IMG/VR virus record: IMGVR_UViG_3300028596_000014
Coordinates: 1-57,632 of that record
DNA: 57,632 nt
Source of the DNA: a virus
Strand: one strand, 5' to 3'
The position numbers were made by a program, and so were the translations under genes. The number at the start of each line of letters is the position of its first letter. Position 1 is the stretch's first letter. Of this stretch, positions 39,631 through 47,798 are shown in pieces. A model generated the notes under the pieces. It was not told where the DNA came from. It worked only from the letters and a program-made list of their open reading frames with translations, and ran no database searches.

Positions 39631-39664
39631 CGCCAGCCACGTACGTATCTCCCGCCAGGGTAGC
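39631..39664 (-). promoter_or_regulatory. Late-type promoter motif before the protease gene
   Basis: Minus strand: GCTACCCT, then GGGAGATACGTACGTGGCTGGCG. It abuts the arm of a long palindrome (39665-39723). Confidence 0.6.
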
Positions 39665-39723
39665 CGTTCTTCTTTCATCATCACCCCCTCCCTTATAGGG
39701 GAGGGGGTGATGAACGAAGAACG
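39665..39723. repeat. Dispersed long palindrome, copy 4
   Basis: CGTTCTTCTTTCATCATCACC...GTGATGAACGAAGAACG with inner stem CCCCTCCC / GGGAGGGG-like. It lies between the MuF-like stop (39730) and the protease promoter, where it could end one transcript before the next begins. Confidence 0.8.
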
Positions 39724-39729
39724 ATCCGC

Positions 39730-40710
39730 TCAGAACAGGACAGATGCGCCGATGAGCGTGCACCGGCAGTTGATGGTCTCTTCGGCCGGGCCGGACGGGT
39801 CCCCGGGCATGAGAAGCGGCGCCCCACCGACGTCGAACGGGGCCGTCAACGGGACCACCTGCCGGTCCGCGAGGACGTGGCTCGGCCGGGTGCGGCTGTC
39901 GCGCGTGGCAATCCACGCCTTCTGGTCCTCGCCCTCGTCGCTGAGCGCGGCGAGCCCGGCTGCGTTGTAGGCCCCGGTCGACTCCGTGCGGGCGATGCGC
40001 TGCGCGCGCGTGTTCCAGTACGACTGCTCGGCGTCGAGCGCGAGCCGCGCGCGGGTGCGGTCGGCCTGCAACTGCGCCACCACCGGGTCGTTCTCGCGAG
40101 CGGCCTCGCGCGCCGGGGTGCCGGGCGGCCCGAGCGGGTCGAGGATCGCCTCGATGTCCGTCGTCAGGCGCTCGTACTCGCTGCGCCAGTACGCGCCGTC
40201 CACCTCCCAATCCAGGTCAGCAGCAATCCGGGCGGACAGTTCGTTGTTCGTCCAGCCGAACGACGCGGCCAGCGTCACCGCGACGCGCACCAGGTCGAAG
40301 GCGGCGTCGGGCAGGGGCGGCGTCAGCCCGCGCACGAGCCGGTCCGACACGCGGGCCAGGTACTCGTCCAGATTGTCCAGGCTGGACAGCGTCTCCTCGC
40401 CGTCGGACGTGGCCCCGTACCCGGCCCGCCACGCGCGGCGCACGGCGTCGATGACGTAGTCCGCCACGAACGTCTCCCACCAGCCGGTGAGCGTGCCGAG
40501 CGTCAGCGGCCACACCCGGGTCGCGCCCGGGGTGAGCGCCGCCACGAGCGACTGCGGGTTGGGCGCCTGCCGAACGCCGTAGTCGGCGGCCTCCGTGACG
40601 GCGCTCAGGAAGGCGCGGACGGCCCGGTCGACTGCCGGGCCGACCACGTCCTCCTCGATGCGGTCCAAGTCGGCCAGGAGGCCGCTGGCCGACCGCTGCC
40701 GGAGCGTCAC
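39730..40710 (-). CDS. MuF-like minor capsid protein
   Basis: 326 aa from a GTG that overlaps the previous stop. The C terminus carries the MuF pattern: RIARTESTGAYNAAGLAALS, then KAWIATRDSRTRPSHVLADR, then PGDPSGPAEETINCRC. The N-terminal half is helical. MuF proteins sit near the portal inside the head and are sometimes ejected with DNA. The order portal, small gene, MuF, protease, capsid is standard. Confidence 0.87.
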   Translation of the reverse strand: MTLRQRSASGLLADLDRIEEDVVGPAVDRAVRAFLSAVTEAADYGVRQAPNPQSLVAALTPGATRVWPLTLGTLTGWWETFVADYVIDAVRRAWRAGYGATSDGEETLSSLDNLDEYLARVSDRLVRGLTPPLPDAAFDLVRVAVTLAASFGWTNNELSARIAADLDWEVDGAYWRSEYERLTTDIEAILDPLGPPGTPAREAARENDPVVAQLQADRTRARLALDAEQSYWNTRAQRIARTESTGAYNAAGLAALSDEGEDQKAWIATRDSRTRPSHVLADRQVVPLTAPFDVGGAPLLMPGDPSGPAEETINCRCTLIGASVLF

Positions 40711-41165
40711 GGGGTCACGTCCGGCAGGGTGAGGCCGATCTTGCCGACGAGCCAGTACCGCAGCGACACGGTCTCGTGCTCCAGGCTGCGCTCCAGCAGC
40801 AGCCGGACGTACTCGTCCAGGCACTTGGTCAGCACCTCGGCCGAGACGCCGAGCGCGTCGGCGCGGCGTGTGGTCAGCAGCGCGGGCAGCACGTCCCACG
40901 CGGAGTCCAGCGTGCGGTCGACGTCCTTGCTGTCGGCGTGCCACAGCGTGTGCGCGACGTGCCACGGCCGCCCGTCGAACTCCTTGAAGCGGCTGCGCGG
41001 CTGCCGGACGATCTTCCGGCCGAGCGAGTCGAGCGCCTTGATGACGAGCACGTCGCACACGTCGAGCAGGGCGGAGCGCTCCGCGAGCGCGGGCAGCGAC
41101 CAGGCGCCGCAGGCGGGACACGGCGAGACGGGCGACTGCCCGGCGGACGGGGTCATGGCGGTCAC
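40707..41165 (-). CDS. Hypothetical protein between portal and MuF, 152 aa
   Basis: GTG start with a GTGA overlap with the portal stop. MTAMTPSAGQSPVSPCPACG carries a CPAC pair; the rest is helical (AERSALLDVCDVLVIKALDS, ECLDEYVRLLLER-like). Not assignable; may help portal or MuF assembly. Confidence 0.65.
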   Translation of the reverse strand: MTAMTPSAGQSPVSPCPACGAWSLPALAERSALLDVCDVLVIKALDSLGRKIVRQPRSRFKEFDGRPWHVAHTLWHADSKDVDRTLDSAWDVLPALLTTRRADALGVSAEVLTKCLDEYVRLLLERSLEHETVSLRYWLVGKIGLTLPDVTP

Positions 41166-42814
41166 TCGGTGGCTCCTTCATCGATCGGGGCGGGGTCGTT
41201 GGCCGTGTCGGGCAGGCCGTCGGCGGCGGGCTCCGGGTCCGGCTCGGGCTCCGGCTCGGCCTGGCCGACCGGCTCGCCGGTGCGCCCGGCCAGCACCTCG
41301 CGGATCTGCCCGAGCAGCGCGGGCATCCCGGGGTTGGCCGCGAGCGCGGGCGTCTGCTGCACCATCGCGAGCACCATGGCGACGGCGGCGTCCATCCCGC
41401 CGTCCTCCGGAGCGTCCTCGTCGGTGAAGCCGGTCTCGCGCCGCAGTGCGTCGTCGTTGATGACGCCGCGCTCGTGCGCGGTGAAGGCGTCCGCCGTGTT
41501 GTTCGGGCGGCTGATCAGGTGCTGCACCGAGTAGTGCACCACGTAGTCCGCCGCCTGCTCCTCGGTGAAGCCGCCCCGCGCCTCCAGCATGGGGTGGAGG
41601 AACTGCGTGGTCAGCGCGTCGCAGAAGCGCGCCAGCGGCGGCTCCACGTGCGTGGTGATCGTGTCCTCCTTGACCAGCCACGCGCCCCAGTGGTTCATCG
41701 AGCCGACGCCGAGCAGCAGTTCCGGCGGGGCGTCCTGCCCGAGCGCGAGGCGGCGGATGGCCTCGTCCCGCAGTTCGCGGGTCTCCTCGTCGAACGGGGT
41801 CGAGAACGACTGGAAGTGCACGTAGTCGGCGGCGGCCCGGCCGGTCCCGTCGTCGGGGATGGGGACGGTGAGCGGGACGACGGCGGCGGCCGACGCGCGG
41901 TCGCGGATCGGGGTGAGCATGGCGTCCATGAACGCCTCGTCGAAGTCGACGTCCTCCGCGTCCTCGCCCTCCCCGGCGATCTTCGCCTTGGCGCTCTGCA
42001 TCAGGAACAGCACACCGGCGCCCGCGAGGCGGCTGTCCGTCTGCGCGGAGATGTGCATGGTCAGGCCGACGAGTTCGCGCAGCACCGGCAGCGAGGCCCG
42101 CGTGGGGCTGTTCGCGTCGCGACGGCGGCGCGGGTGGCTGTTCCACACGCGGATCAGGTAGATGTCCCGCTGCGAGACGTGGATCTTGCCGTCCGTGTCG
42201 GCGGCGTCGGCGTCGGCCCACTCCAACTGCACGCTGGAGCCGTCGATCAGCACCTCGTCGACGGACATGTAGCGCCACACCAGGTCGTCCACGGCAATCT
42301 CCGTGGGCTCGGGGGTCACCTCCGGCGCGATGCGGAACTCCAGGTCCGACTCCGGGTCCACCTGCGCGGCGAGGAACTGCTTGGGCACGCCGACCAGGTA
42401 GCCCTCCCCCGCGACGCGGTCGTTCGCGCCGTAGCGCTCCAGCATCTGCGAGCGCTCGGACTCCGTGCCGAGCAGGTCGAGCACGTCGGCCGGGTCGCCC
42501 TCCTCGACGGGGACGGGCGCGCCGAGTTCGTCCTGATCGCTGACGCGGCCGACGTACAGCCGGGCGCGGCCGATCGTGTTGGCGATCGTGTCGACGATGT
42601 AGCGCTGCTCGCCCACGAGGTCGTACATGTCCCACGCCTCGCCCTGCCAGCCGGTGTTGGTGCCCTTGAGCACGAACGACCGGTCGACGTTGCGCTCCTT
42701 GAGCCGGGCGGCGGACGCGCGGATGGACTTGACCATCCACCCCCAGGGCGTCTTCGGGGTCTTGTCAGGGAGCGCGCGGCGCGTCGAGCGCACCGGCGGG
42801 GCGGTAAGGGTCAT
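41162..42814 (-). CDS. Portal protein
   Basis: 550 aa. After a short tail the protein shows portal-type segments: RYIVDTIANTIGRARLYVGR, LIRVWNSHPRRRRDANSPTR, RELVGLTMHISAQTDSRLAG, and a helix with GSMNHWGAWLVKEDTITTHV, typical of actinophage portals. C-terminal Pro/Glu-rich tail. It forms the dodecameric vertex for packaging. CAGGAGGAC precedes the ATG; the longer open frame upstream is the opposite reading of the next gene. Confidence 0.9.
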   Translation of the reverse strand: MTLTAPPVRSTRRALPDKTPKTPWGWMVKSIRASAARLKERNVDRSFVLKGTNTGWQGEAWDMYDLVGEQRYIVDTIANTIGRARLYVGRVSDQDELGAPVPVEEGDPADVLDLLGTESERSQMLERYGANDRVAGEGYLVGVPKQFLAAQVDPESDLEFRIAPEVTPEPTEIAVDDLVWRYMSVDEVLIDGSSVQLEWADADAADTDGKIHVSQRDIYLIRVWNSHPRRRRDANSPTRASLPVLRELVGLTMHISAQTDSRLAGAGVLFLMQSAKAKIAGEGEDAEDVDFDEAFMDAMLTPIRDRASAAAVVPLTVPIPDDGTGRAAADYVHFQSFSTPFDEETRELRDEAIRRLALGQDAPPELLLGVGSMNHWGAWLVKEDTITTHVEPPLARFCDALTTQFLHPMLEARGGFTEEQAADYVVHYSVQHLISRPNNTADAFTAHERGVINDDALRRETGFTDEDAPEDGGMDAAVAMVLAMVQQTPALAANPGMPALLGQIREVLAGRTGEPVGQAEPEPEPDPEPAADGLPDTANDPAPIDEGATE

Positions 42815-43179
42815 CGGTCGTCCTCCTGGTCGTCTCCGCCATCGTAGATGTCCAGGCGGGCCGCGAGGTGAGCGACGACGTAGTTCAGGGCGAGCGCACC
42901 GACGAGCAGGCGCCAGGCGATCAGCCACCAGCCGCCCGCGAGGTCGGCGCCGTACCACAGCAGCAGGGAGCCGAGGCCGATCCACATACCGATGCAGAAC
43001 GGGCAGATGAACCCGTCGGCCAGCCACTGCTTCCCCTCGCTGAGCCGCCCGCGCAGGCGGGACTCCAGCGGGATGAGCAGGCGGCGGCCGAGGTCGTCCA
43101 CGATGAACAGGCGCACGAGGCGCAGCGTGCCGACGGCGAGGATCAGGCCGTCCAGGAGAACGAGCAGTAGGGGAGACAT
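42811..43179 (-). CDS. DUF1360-like membrane protein, 122 aa
   Basis: MSPLLLVLLDGLILAVGTLR...; the RLVRLFIVDDLGRRL start, then FICPFCIGMWIGLGSLLLWY and a further hydrophobic stretch, match DUF1360, a three-helix membrane family of unknown function. An in-frame GTG at 43194 is an alternative start; neither has a clear ribosome site. ATGA overlap with the portal gene. Confidence 0.72.
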   Translation of the reverse strand: MSPLLLVLLDGLILAVGTLRLVRLFIVDDLGRRLLIPLESRLRGRLSEGKQWLADGFICPFCIGMWIGLGSLLLWYGADLAGGWWLIAWRLLVGALALNYVVAHLAARLDIYDGGDDQEDDR

Positions 43180-43201
43180 GTGACGAGCGTACACAGACGG
43201 A

Positions 43202-43239
43202 CGCCCCGCCCTCCCGGCAGGGGGAGAACGGGGCGCCTG
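43202..43239 (-). terminator. Hairpin ending the small-gene cassette before portal
   Basis: GGCGCCCCG / CGGGGCGTCC stem (with an inner CCC/GGG) after the gene ending at 43249; no long T-run. Confidence 0.5.
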
Positions 43240-43248
43240 GTGGAGAGG

Positions 43249-43449
43249 CTACCGACGTGCGGCGGCAGCCTTCACCGCGTCGATCGCGGCGGCGCGGGTG
43301 TTGGTGGAGGCCACCCGCTGACTGCCGGACTTGCCCTTGTTGTCGAGGTAGGCGTGCCACTTACCGCCCACCTGTGACGGGGCGACGATGAAGCCCACCG
43401 TCTCGCCCTTCACCTCGACGTCGGTCCAGCCGTTGCCGATGCGTGCCAT
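43249..43449 (-). CDS. Small paralogue A, 66 aa
   Basis: MARIGNGWTDVEVKGETVGF... Shares the pattern WTDVxVKGExxGFxxxxxxxxxWxAYxDxxxKxGS with the neighbour at 43488, so the two are tandem duplicates that diverged. The fold looks like a short beta sheet followed by a helix (TRAAAIDAVKAAAA). Function unknown. Confidence 0.65.
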   Translation of the reverse strand: MARIGNGWTDVEVKGETVGFIVAPSQVGGKWHAYLDNKGKSGSQRVASTNTRAAAIDAVKAAAARR

Positions 43450-43487
43450 CGGTCCTGCCTTTCTGTTGGGGTGGATTGCTGTTGCGC

Positions 43488-43679
43488 TCAGCCGAACGCG
43501 GCGTGCTGCACCATGCCCATGGCCTGGGCCTTGGTGATGCACTTGCCGAGCAGGGTGCTGCCCGCCTTGCGCTGGTAGTCCATGTAGGCGTCCCAGAACC
43601 CGTCCTCGGCGTTCCGCTTCACGTACCCGATGACCTGGCCCTTGACCCGGACATCGGTGTACGCGCCGCTGCGGGTCAC
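43488..43679 (-). CDS. Small paralogue B, 63 aa
   Basis: GTG start with a GTGA overlap. MTRSGAYTDVRVKGQVIGYV, then FWDAYMDYQRKAGSTLLGKC. Paralogue of the gene at 43249. Similar strand motifs also appear at the start of the 16744 protein. No known function. Confidence 0.65.
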   Translation of the reverse strand: MTRSGAYTDVRVKGQVIGYVKRNAEDGFWDAYMDYQRKAGSTLLGKCITKAQAMGMVQHAAFG

Positions 43680-43843
43680 CCGTTCCTCCGGACGAACCGG
43701 ATGTGGGCCTCGCAGTGCGACCGCCACGGGCCGCCGGTGAGGCCGGAGACGTACCGCTCCGCCCACTCCAGCCACTCGGCCGTCGAGACGGCGCCGCTGG
43801 TGCGCTTCTTGCGCCAGGCCTCCCACTCCTGCGCCGGGCTCAC
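43676..43843 (-). CDS. Hypothetical protein, 55 aa
   Basis: GTG start; MSPAQEWEAWRKKRTSGAVS, helical and Trp-rich, ending HCEAHIRFVRRNG. Overlaps both neighbours by 4 bases, which supports translation in the coupled operon 44395-43249. Confidence 0.6.
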   Translation of the reverse strand: MSPAQEWEAWRKKRTSGAVSTAEWLEWAERYVSGLTGGPWRSHCEAHIRFVRRNG

Positions 43844-44037
43844 CGGGTCACCTCGACGAGGCGGATGATGATGCCCGCGATGTCGGCGTCCCGGCCGTGC
43901 ATCAGCAGGTTGGTTGCCCGCAGGCGCTGCTCGGCGGTGGTCTCGCGCCGCCCCTGGTCCGCCAGCGCTGCGCCGACGGCGCCCCGGTAGGACGGCTCCT
44001 CGTAGGTCTTGCTCCCGACCTTGACCTTGACCTTCAC
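43840..44037 (-). CDS. Hypothetical protein, 65 aa
   Basis: GTG start; MKVKVKVGSKTYEEPSYRGA, a strand then helices (ATNLLMHGRDADIAGIIIRL). Overlaps neighbours by 4 bases. No family recognised. Confidence 0.6.
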   Translation of the reverse strand: MKVKVKVGSKTYEEPSYRGAVGAALADQGRRETTAEQRLRATNLLMHGRDADIAGIIIRLVEVTR

Positions 44038-44225
44038 TCGCGTGCTCCTTCTGGCTTGATCTGGATGCCGCCGATGATGACGGTCACCCCGCGACCGAGC
44101 GCATTGCGCGCGCTCCGCCGCTCATCGGACGTGGTTACGGCTGCGTGCTCGCCGCGCAGTGCGGCGGAGAGCACGTCAGCCCAGGACCGGCCCACGTAGA
44201 CGCGGCCCTGGACTGACGCCTGCAC
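44034..44225 (-). CDS. Hypothetical protein, 63 aa
   Basis: GTG start; MQASVQGRVYVGRSWADVLS, helix then strands (RGVTVIIGGIQIKPEG). Shares one base with the stop of the gene above it. Function unknown. Confidence 0.6.
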   Translation of the reverse strand: MQASVQGRVYVGRSWADVLSAALRGEHAAVTTSDERRSARNALGRGVTVIIGGIQIKPEGARE

Positions 44226-44395
44226 TATGGCCGCCGCTTCGGGTTGGCCGTGTGGCCGTCACCCTTGGTCTTCGCGTCCTGCATGGTGCGGACGCGGTTC
44301 GCCGTCCAGCGGCACCCGGCGACGGTGCACCAGACGAAGAACGTCTTGGTCACCTTGTCGTAGTCGAAGTCGGTGCGGTGGACCGGCTCGCTCAT
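44225..44395 (-). CDS. Hypothetical zinc-finger-like protein, 56 aa
   Basis: MSEPVHRTDFDYDKVTKTFF, then WCTVAGCRWTANR and a His near KGDGHTAN: a C2H-type arrangement often seen in small actinophage proteins. CGAGGAGG precedes the ATG. First gene after a full cassette promoter. Confidence 0.68.
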   Translation of the reverse strand: MSEPVHRTDFDYDKVTKTFFVWCTVAGCRWTANRVRTMQDAKTKGDGHTANPKRRP

Positions 44396-44416
44396 GTTGA
44401 CCTCCTCGGTAGGGGT

Positions 44417-44472
44417 TGTGCTGACATACGTAACATTACCCCCACCGACGGGGACGCGCAACCCCGTATCGG
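44417..44472 (-). promoter_or_regulatory. Cassette-type promoter after terminase
   Basis: Minus strand: ATCCCGATACGGGGTTGCGC, about 17 bases, TAATGT, TTACGTATGTCAGCACA (44433-44417). The palindromic block also lies just past the terminase stop. Confidence 0.72.
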
Positions 44473-44478
44473 GATGAA

Positions 44479-46083
44479 TTACCGGCCGGGGATGCGGCGC
44501 GACGTCACGCGGGCGCTGCCGGTCCGGGCGCGCTCGGGCTTCCGGGCCGCAGCCGGGTTGCCCAACTTCATCACCGCGTCGCCCTTGAGCCGCGTCTGCG
44601 CCTGCGTGTGGGCGTCCACCATGTCGTCGTGCGCGCCGGTCGGGAAGTTGCGGTGCTCGGTGAGGAACTCCGTCACCCACTCGTAGCCGGGCTCGGACGG
44701 GTGCGGGATGAGCGTGTTGCGCGCCTCCAGCGTCGGAGTGATCGCGCGGGCGCGCACCTCCTTGCCGTCGCGCGGGCTGACCGGAATCAGGCCGTCGATC
44801 TTGCGGCGCATCGTGTCGATGACCGCCGTGCCGTTGGCCTTGTCCTCGACGAGCCGAGCCGGGACGTACGGCGCGGCGAAGGCGAGCATCTCGGCCAGCG
44901 TCTGTGTGAACGTCCACCGGCCGCGCACCTGCGCCGTGAGGATCCGGTTCGGCCCGCGCCGGACCCACCGCTGCCCCACCACGTAGTCGCTGTCGCTGTT
45001 GCCCTTGAACGCGCAGTCCCACGACTCCACCCAGGTGTCGCCCGCGTGCGGGGCGATGTCGAGCAGCACGATGTCCTCGCCGTTGGCGAGCGCGGGGTTG
45101 GTCGTCCAGTAGCGCCACCACGCCATGTCGAAGATCGCTCCCCGGCTCGGAGCGGGCCGCTGCTGGTACAGCGCGGACCACACGTACGAGCCGACGTCGC
45201 GCTTGACCCCCTCCCACCGGGCCAGGGCCTCCTCAGGCGTCTCGTCCACGAGCGGGGTCAGCAGCGGCTCGCCCTCGGCTCGGCCGAGCACGTCGTCCTC
45301 CTCAGCGAGCGCCGGGAACGAGATGACCTCCCACTCGTCCGGGTCGCCCTCGTGCTCGGCCGACAGCAGCCGCCCGATGAAGTCGTCCTCGTGCCAGCGC
45401 GTGCCGATGGCGATCACCAGCGCGGGCGGCTCCAGGCGGGTGCTCGCCGTCGAGAGCCACCAGTCCCAGACGGACTGCCGCAGCACCTCGGAGTGGGCCG
45501 CCCCGAAGTCCTTGATCAGGTCGTCCAGCAGCAGCACCTTGAAGCCACGGCCGGTGATCGAGCCGCCGACGGACCGCGACAGCACCCCGCCGCCCTCGGC
45601 CGTCTCCCACTCCTGCGCGGCCCCGGCGTCGGGCGCGATGCGGATACCGAGTTCGGGGTGCTCCGTGACCCACCGGCGCACGGCGCGGCCCCACGCGGTA
45701 GACAGGCTGGCCTCATGCGAGACCATGCCGATCTTCCACTCGGGGTGGCGCCGTAGCAGCCACAGCGGCAGGTACTGGCTCGCCAGCGTGGACTTGCCCG
45801 CGCGGGGCGGCATCGAGATGGCGATGCGCCGGTTGCCGCCCGCCTCCACGTCCTTGACCGCCTGCTCCAGCCGGGCGGCGAGGTAGTCGAGGTGCGGGCG
45901 GCTGCGGTACCCGTCGTCCAACTCCTGGGCCTGCTCCAGCGGGTTGGCAGGCAGGTTGACCTGGCTCGCCGGGAGCGCGTCGAGCAGCGCGCGGGCAGCG
46001 GGCTCGGGCAGGCCGTCGAGCAGGTCGTACACCTGCTCTTCGGTGAGCCCGGCCAGCAGGCGGGTCAGTTCGTCGTCGGACAA
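44479..46083 (-). CDS. terL: Terminase large subunit
   Basis: 534 aa, TTG start supported by GAGGAG five bases upstream. ATPase: Walker A MPPRAGKST, Walker B VLLLDDLI. Nuclease: LLDIAPHAGDTWVES (first acidic centre), then LVEDKANG and AHDDMVDA. This is the Terminase_6 type. It cuts and packages the genome, here directly downstream of the DNA-modification genes, so modified DNA could be its substrate. Confidence 0.94.
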   Translation of the reverse strand: MSDDELTRLLAGLTEEQVYDLLDGLPEPAARALLDALPASQVNLPANPLEQAQELDDGYRSRPHLDYLAARLEQAVKDVEAGGNRRIAISMPPRAGKSTLASQYLPLWLLRRHPEWKIGMVSHEASLSTAWGRAVRRWVTEHPELGIRIAPDAGAAQEWETAEGGGVLSRSVGGSITGRGFKVLLLDDLIKDFGAAHSEVLRQSVWDWWLSTASTRLEPPALVIAIGTRWHEDDFIGRLLSAEHEGDPDEWEVISFPALAEEDDVLGRAEGEPLLTPLVDETPEEALARWEGVKRDVGSYVWSALYQQRPAPSRGAIFDMAWWRYWTTNPALANGEDIVLLDIAPHAGDTWVESWDCAFKGNSDSDYVVGQRWVRRGPNRILTAQVRGRWTFTQTLAEMLAFAAPYVPARLVEDKANGTAVIDTMRRKIDGLIPVSPRDGKEVRARAITPTLEARNTLIPHPSEPGYEWVTEFLTEHRNFPTGAHDDMVDAHTQAQTRLKGDAVMKLGNPAAARKPERARTGSARVTSRRIPGR

Positions 46084-46092
46084 CGGGTCTCC

Positions 46093-46881
46093 TCAGCGGA
46101 CGGGGACGGGCGGCAGATCGAGGCCGGGCAGGCGCCGCAGGGTGACCTCGGCGGTGCCCTTCGCGGCCGACCGGCGGTTGGTCAGCAGGTCGGGCCACTC
46201 TGCCACGAGTCGGTGCGTGCCTTCCTCCTGGTAGGCGGCGTCGCGGTAGACCTGCATCCCGCCCGGCTCGGTGTAGAAGCGGGTCTTGAGCGTCACGTTG
46301 TCGAGGCGGAGCACCGCGCCGTCGCGCAGGAAGTGCCGGATCGTGCGCTCGTAGTCCTCCTTCTCGTCGAAGTTCAGCACCTCGGTGGGGTCGTGGCGCA
46401 GGGTCATCCCCCAGAACGTGCCGACGATGTGCCGGAACCCGAGGTGCGCCCGGTTCGCCATGAAGTACCCGTTCCGCACGGGGTACACGCCCCACAGCGA
46501 CACACCCTGCTGCCCGGCCATGAGAAACGCACCCTGGATCAGGCCGTCCACGTTGGTCACCGACACGAGCCGCCCGGCGTCGAGCCGCTCGATGGCCCGG
46601 ATGTCGTCGTCCGCCTGCACGAGCCGGGTGCCACGCGGGTACTGCGGCTGGATCACGTTGCGGGCGCCGCGCAGGCCCGACCGGCTGCCGTGCCCGTACA
46701 CGGCGATGTCGGCGTAGCCCGCGTCGTCGAGCGCGGCGCGGTACGTGGCGACCTCCTCGTGCAGGACCCAGACGTGCACGGCACCCCGGGGCACCCCGCC
46801 GTCGAGCAGGACCGGCAGCGTGCACTTGACCAGCAGTGGCGACCGCTCCCGCGAGGGGATCGCCACGTAGTAGCCCGTCAC
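46093..46881 (-). CDS. TET-associated glycosyltransferase (TAGT, GT-A fold)
   Basis: 262 aa. Nucleotide-sugar motif at the N terminus (YYVAIPSRERSPLL), then RGARNVIQPQYPRGTRLV and the metal-binding QADDDIR (Asp91-93), as in the TET-associated GT family predicted to add sugars to hydroxymethylated bases. Later segments (GYFMANRAHLGFRHIVGTFW, YERTIRHFL) complete the acceptor side. GTG start overlaps the TET stop by 4 bases, so both enzymes are made together. Confidence 0.82.
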   Translation of the reverse strand: MTGYYVAIPSRERSPLLVKCTLPVLLDGGVPRGAVHVWVLHEEVATYRAALDDAGYADIAVYGHGSRSGLRGARNVIQPQYPRGTRLVQADDDIRAIERLDAGRLVSVTNVDGLIQGAFLMAGQQGVSLWGVYPVRNGYFMANRAHLGFRHIVGTFWGMTLRHDPTEVLNFDEKEDYERTIRHFLRDGAVLRLDNVTLKTRFYTEPGGMQVYRDAAYQEEGTHRLVAEWPDLLTNRRSAAKGTAEVTLRRLPGLDLPPVPVR

Positions 46882-47798
46882 GACTCGGCTGCGTTCTCGT
46901 TGCGGATCGCCGCATTGATGCGCGGCTGCCCGGTGCGCTTGCCCTGCATCAGCCGCTCTGGCTTGTAGCCGGGCGCGGCCATGCGCTCCTCCCGCTCGGT
47001 GCGCTTCCGCCGGGCGAGCGCCGTCTCAGCGGCGTAGGTGTGGCAGTCCTTGAGGCCCTGGAGCGCGTAGTAGACCACGCTGATTCGGTAGCCGCCCGGC
47101 ACGACGACGCGCATCGGGGTGACGCCGTGCACGAGCCCCTTGCCGTAGAACATCACGGCGTAGCCGTCGCGGCAGGGCACCACCATGTCGTACTCGGGGA
47201 TGTGCAGGTGCCCGCCCGCCACGCCCCGGCGCATCACGGGCATGGCCGACCACGCCTCGAAGTTGTTGCCGTCGCGGTGGTAGGGCAGCGCGGACTCGCT
47301 GTTGATGACGCCGCTGGTCCACAGGGACTCGTCGCTCAGGCGCCACTCGGGCAGCACCTTCTCGATCGTCTCCCTGTCGGCCAGTTCGATCTCCGGGAAC
47401 GCCTCACCGAGGGCCGCCCCCATCGTCTCGCTGTAGGAGACCAGGTAGGCGTGTACGTCGGGCTGCTCGTCGGCGAGCCGGGCGAGCATGCACGCCTCCT
47501 GGCCCATCATCGGCTTGCGCGGCCGGTTGCCGAACGTCCGCGACGTGTTGCGCACGCCGGACGCGCGCGGCGTCGGGCTGGAGCCGCCCATCTTCACCTG
47601 GAGGATGTTGCGCCGGAAGGCGGCCCGGTCGGGCATGGCGAGGTTGGCGAGCACGGGCGCGCCGGTGTCGGCGTCCACGTACAGCACCTCTTCGCGGAAG
47701 GTCGGGTCGAGCGCGGGCGCCTGCGTGCCGACCAGCGCGCCCGCCTCCTCGTAGGAGAGGACGCGCTGCACCGGCACGCGCGGGATGTCGCTACGCAT
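46878..47798 (-). CDS. TET/JBP-family 2-oxoglutarate/Fe(II) dioxygenase
   Basis: 306 aa. The double-stranded beta-helix core is clear: LPYHRDGNNF gives His174 and Asp176 (HxD), GLVHGVTP gives His224, and GYRISVVYY gives Arg238, which binds 2-oxoglutarate. The preceding TSRTFGNRPRKPMM region is characteristic of TET/JBP proteins. Such enzymes hydroxylate the 5-methyl group of cytosine or thymine in DNA; phage members are known to oxidise 5mC for later glycosylation. GGAG seven bases before the ATG; 8-base overlap with the ParB-like gene. Confidence 0.87.
   Translation of the reverse strand: MRSDIPRVPVQRVLSYEEAGALVGTQAPALDPTFREEVLYVDADTGAPVLANLAMPDRAAFRRNILQVKMGGSSPTPRASGVRNTSRTFGNRPRKPMMGQEACMLARLADEQPDVHAYLVSYSETMGAALGEAFPEIELADRETIEKVLPEWRLSDESLWTSGVINSESALPYHRDGNNFEAWSAMPVMRRGVAGGHLHIPEYDMVVPCRDGYAVMFYGKGLVHGVTPMRVVVPGGYRISVVYYALQGLKDCHTYAAETALARRKRTEREERMAAPGYKPERLMQGKRTGQPRINAAIRNENAAES

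Noticed and set aside
42815-43360. N-terminal extension of the portal frame to 43360
   Set aside because: The extension runs antiparallel in sense to nothing useful but overlaps the DUF1360-like gene in another frame; CAGGAGGAC before 42814 marks the true start.
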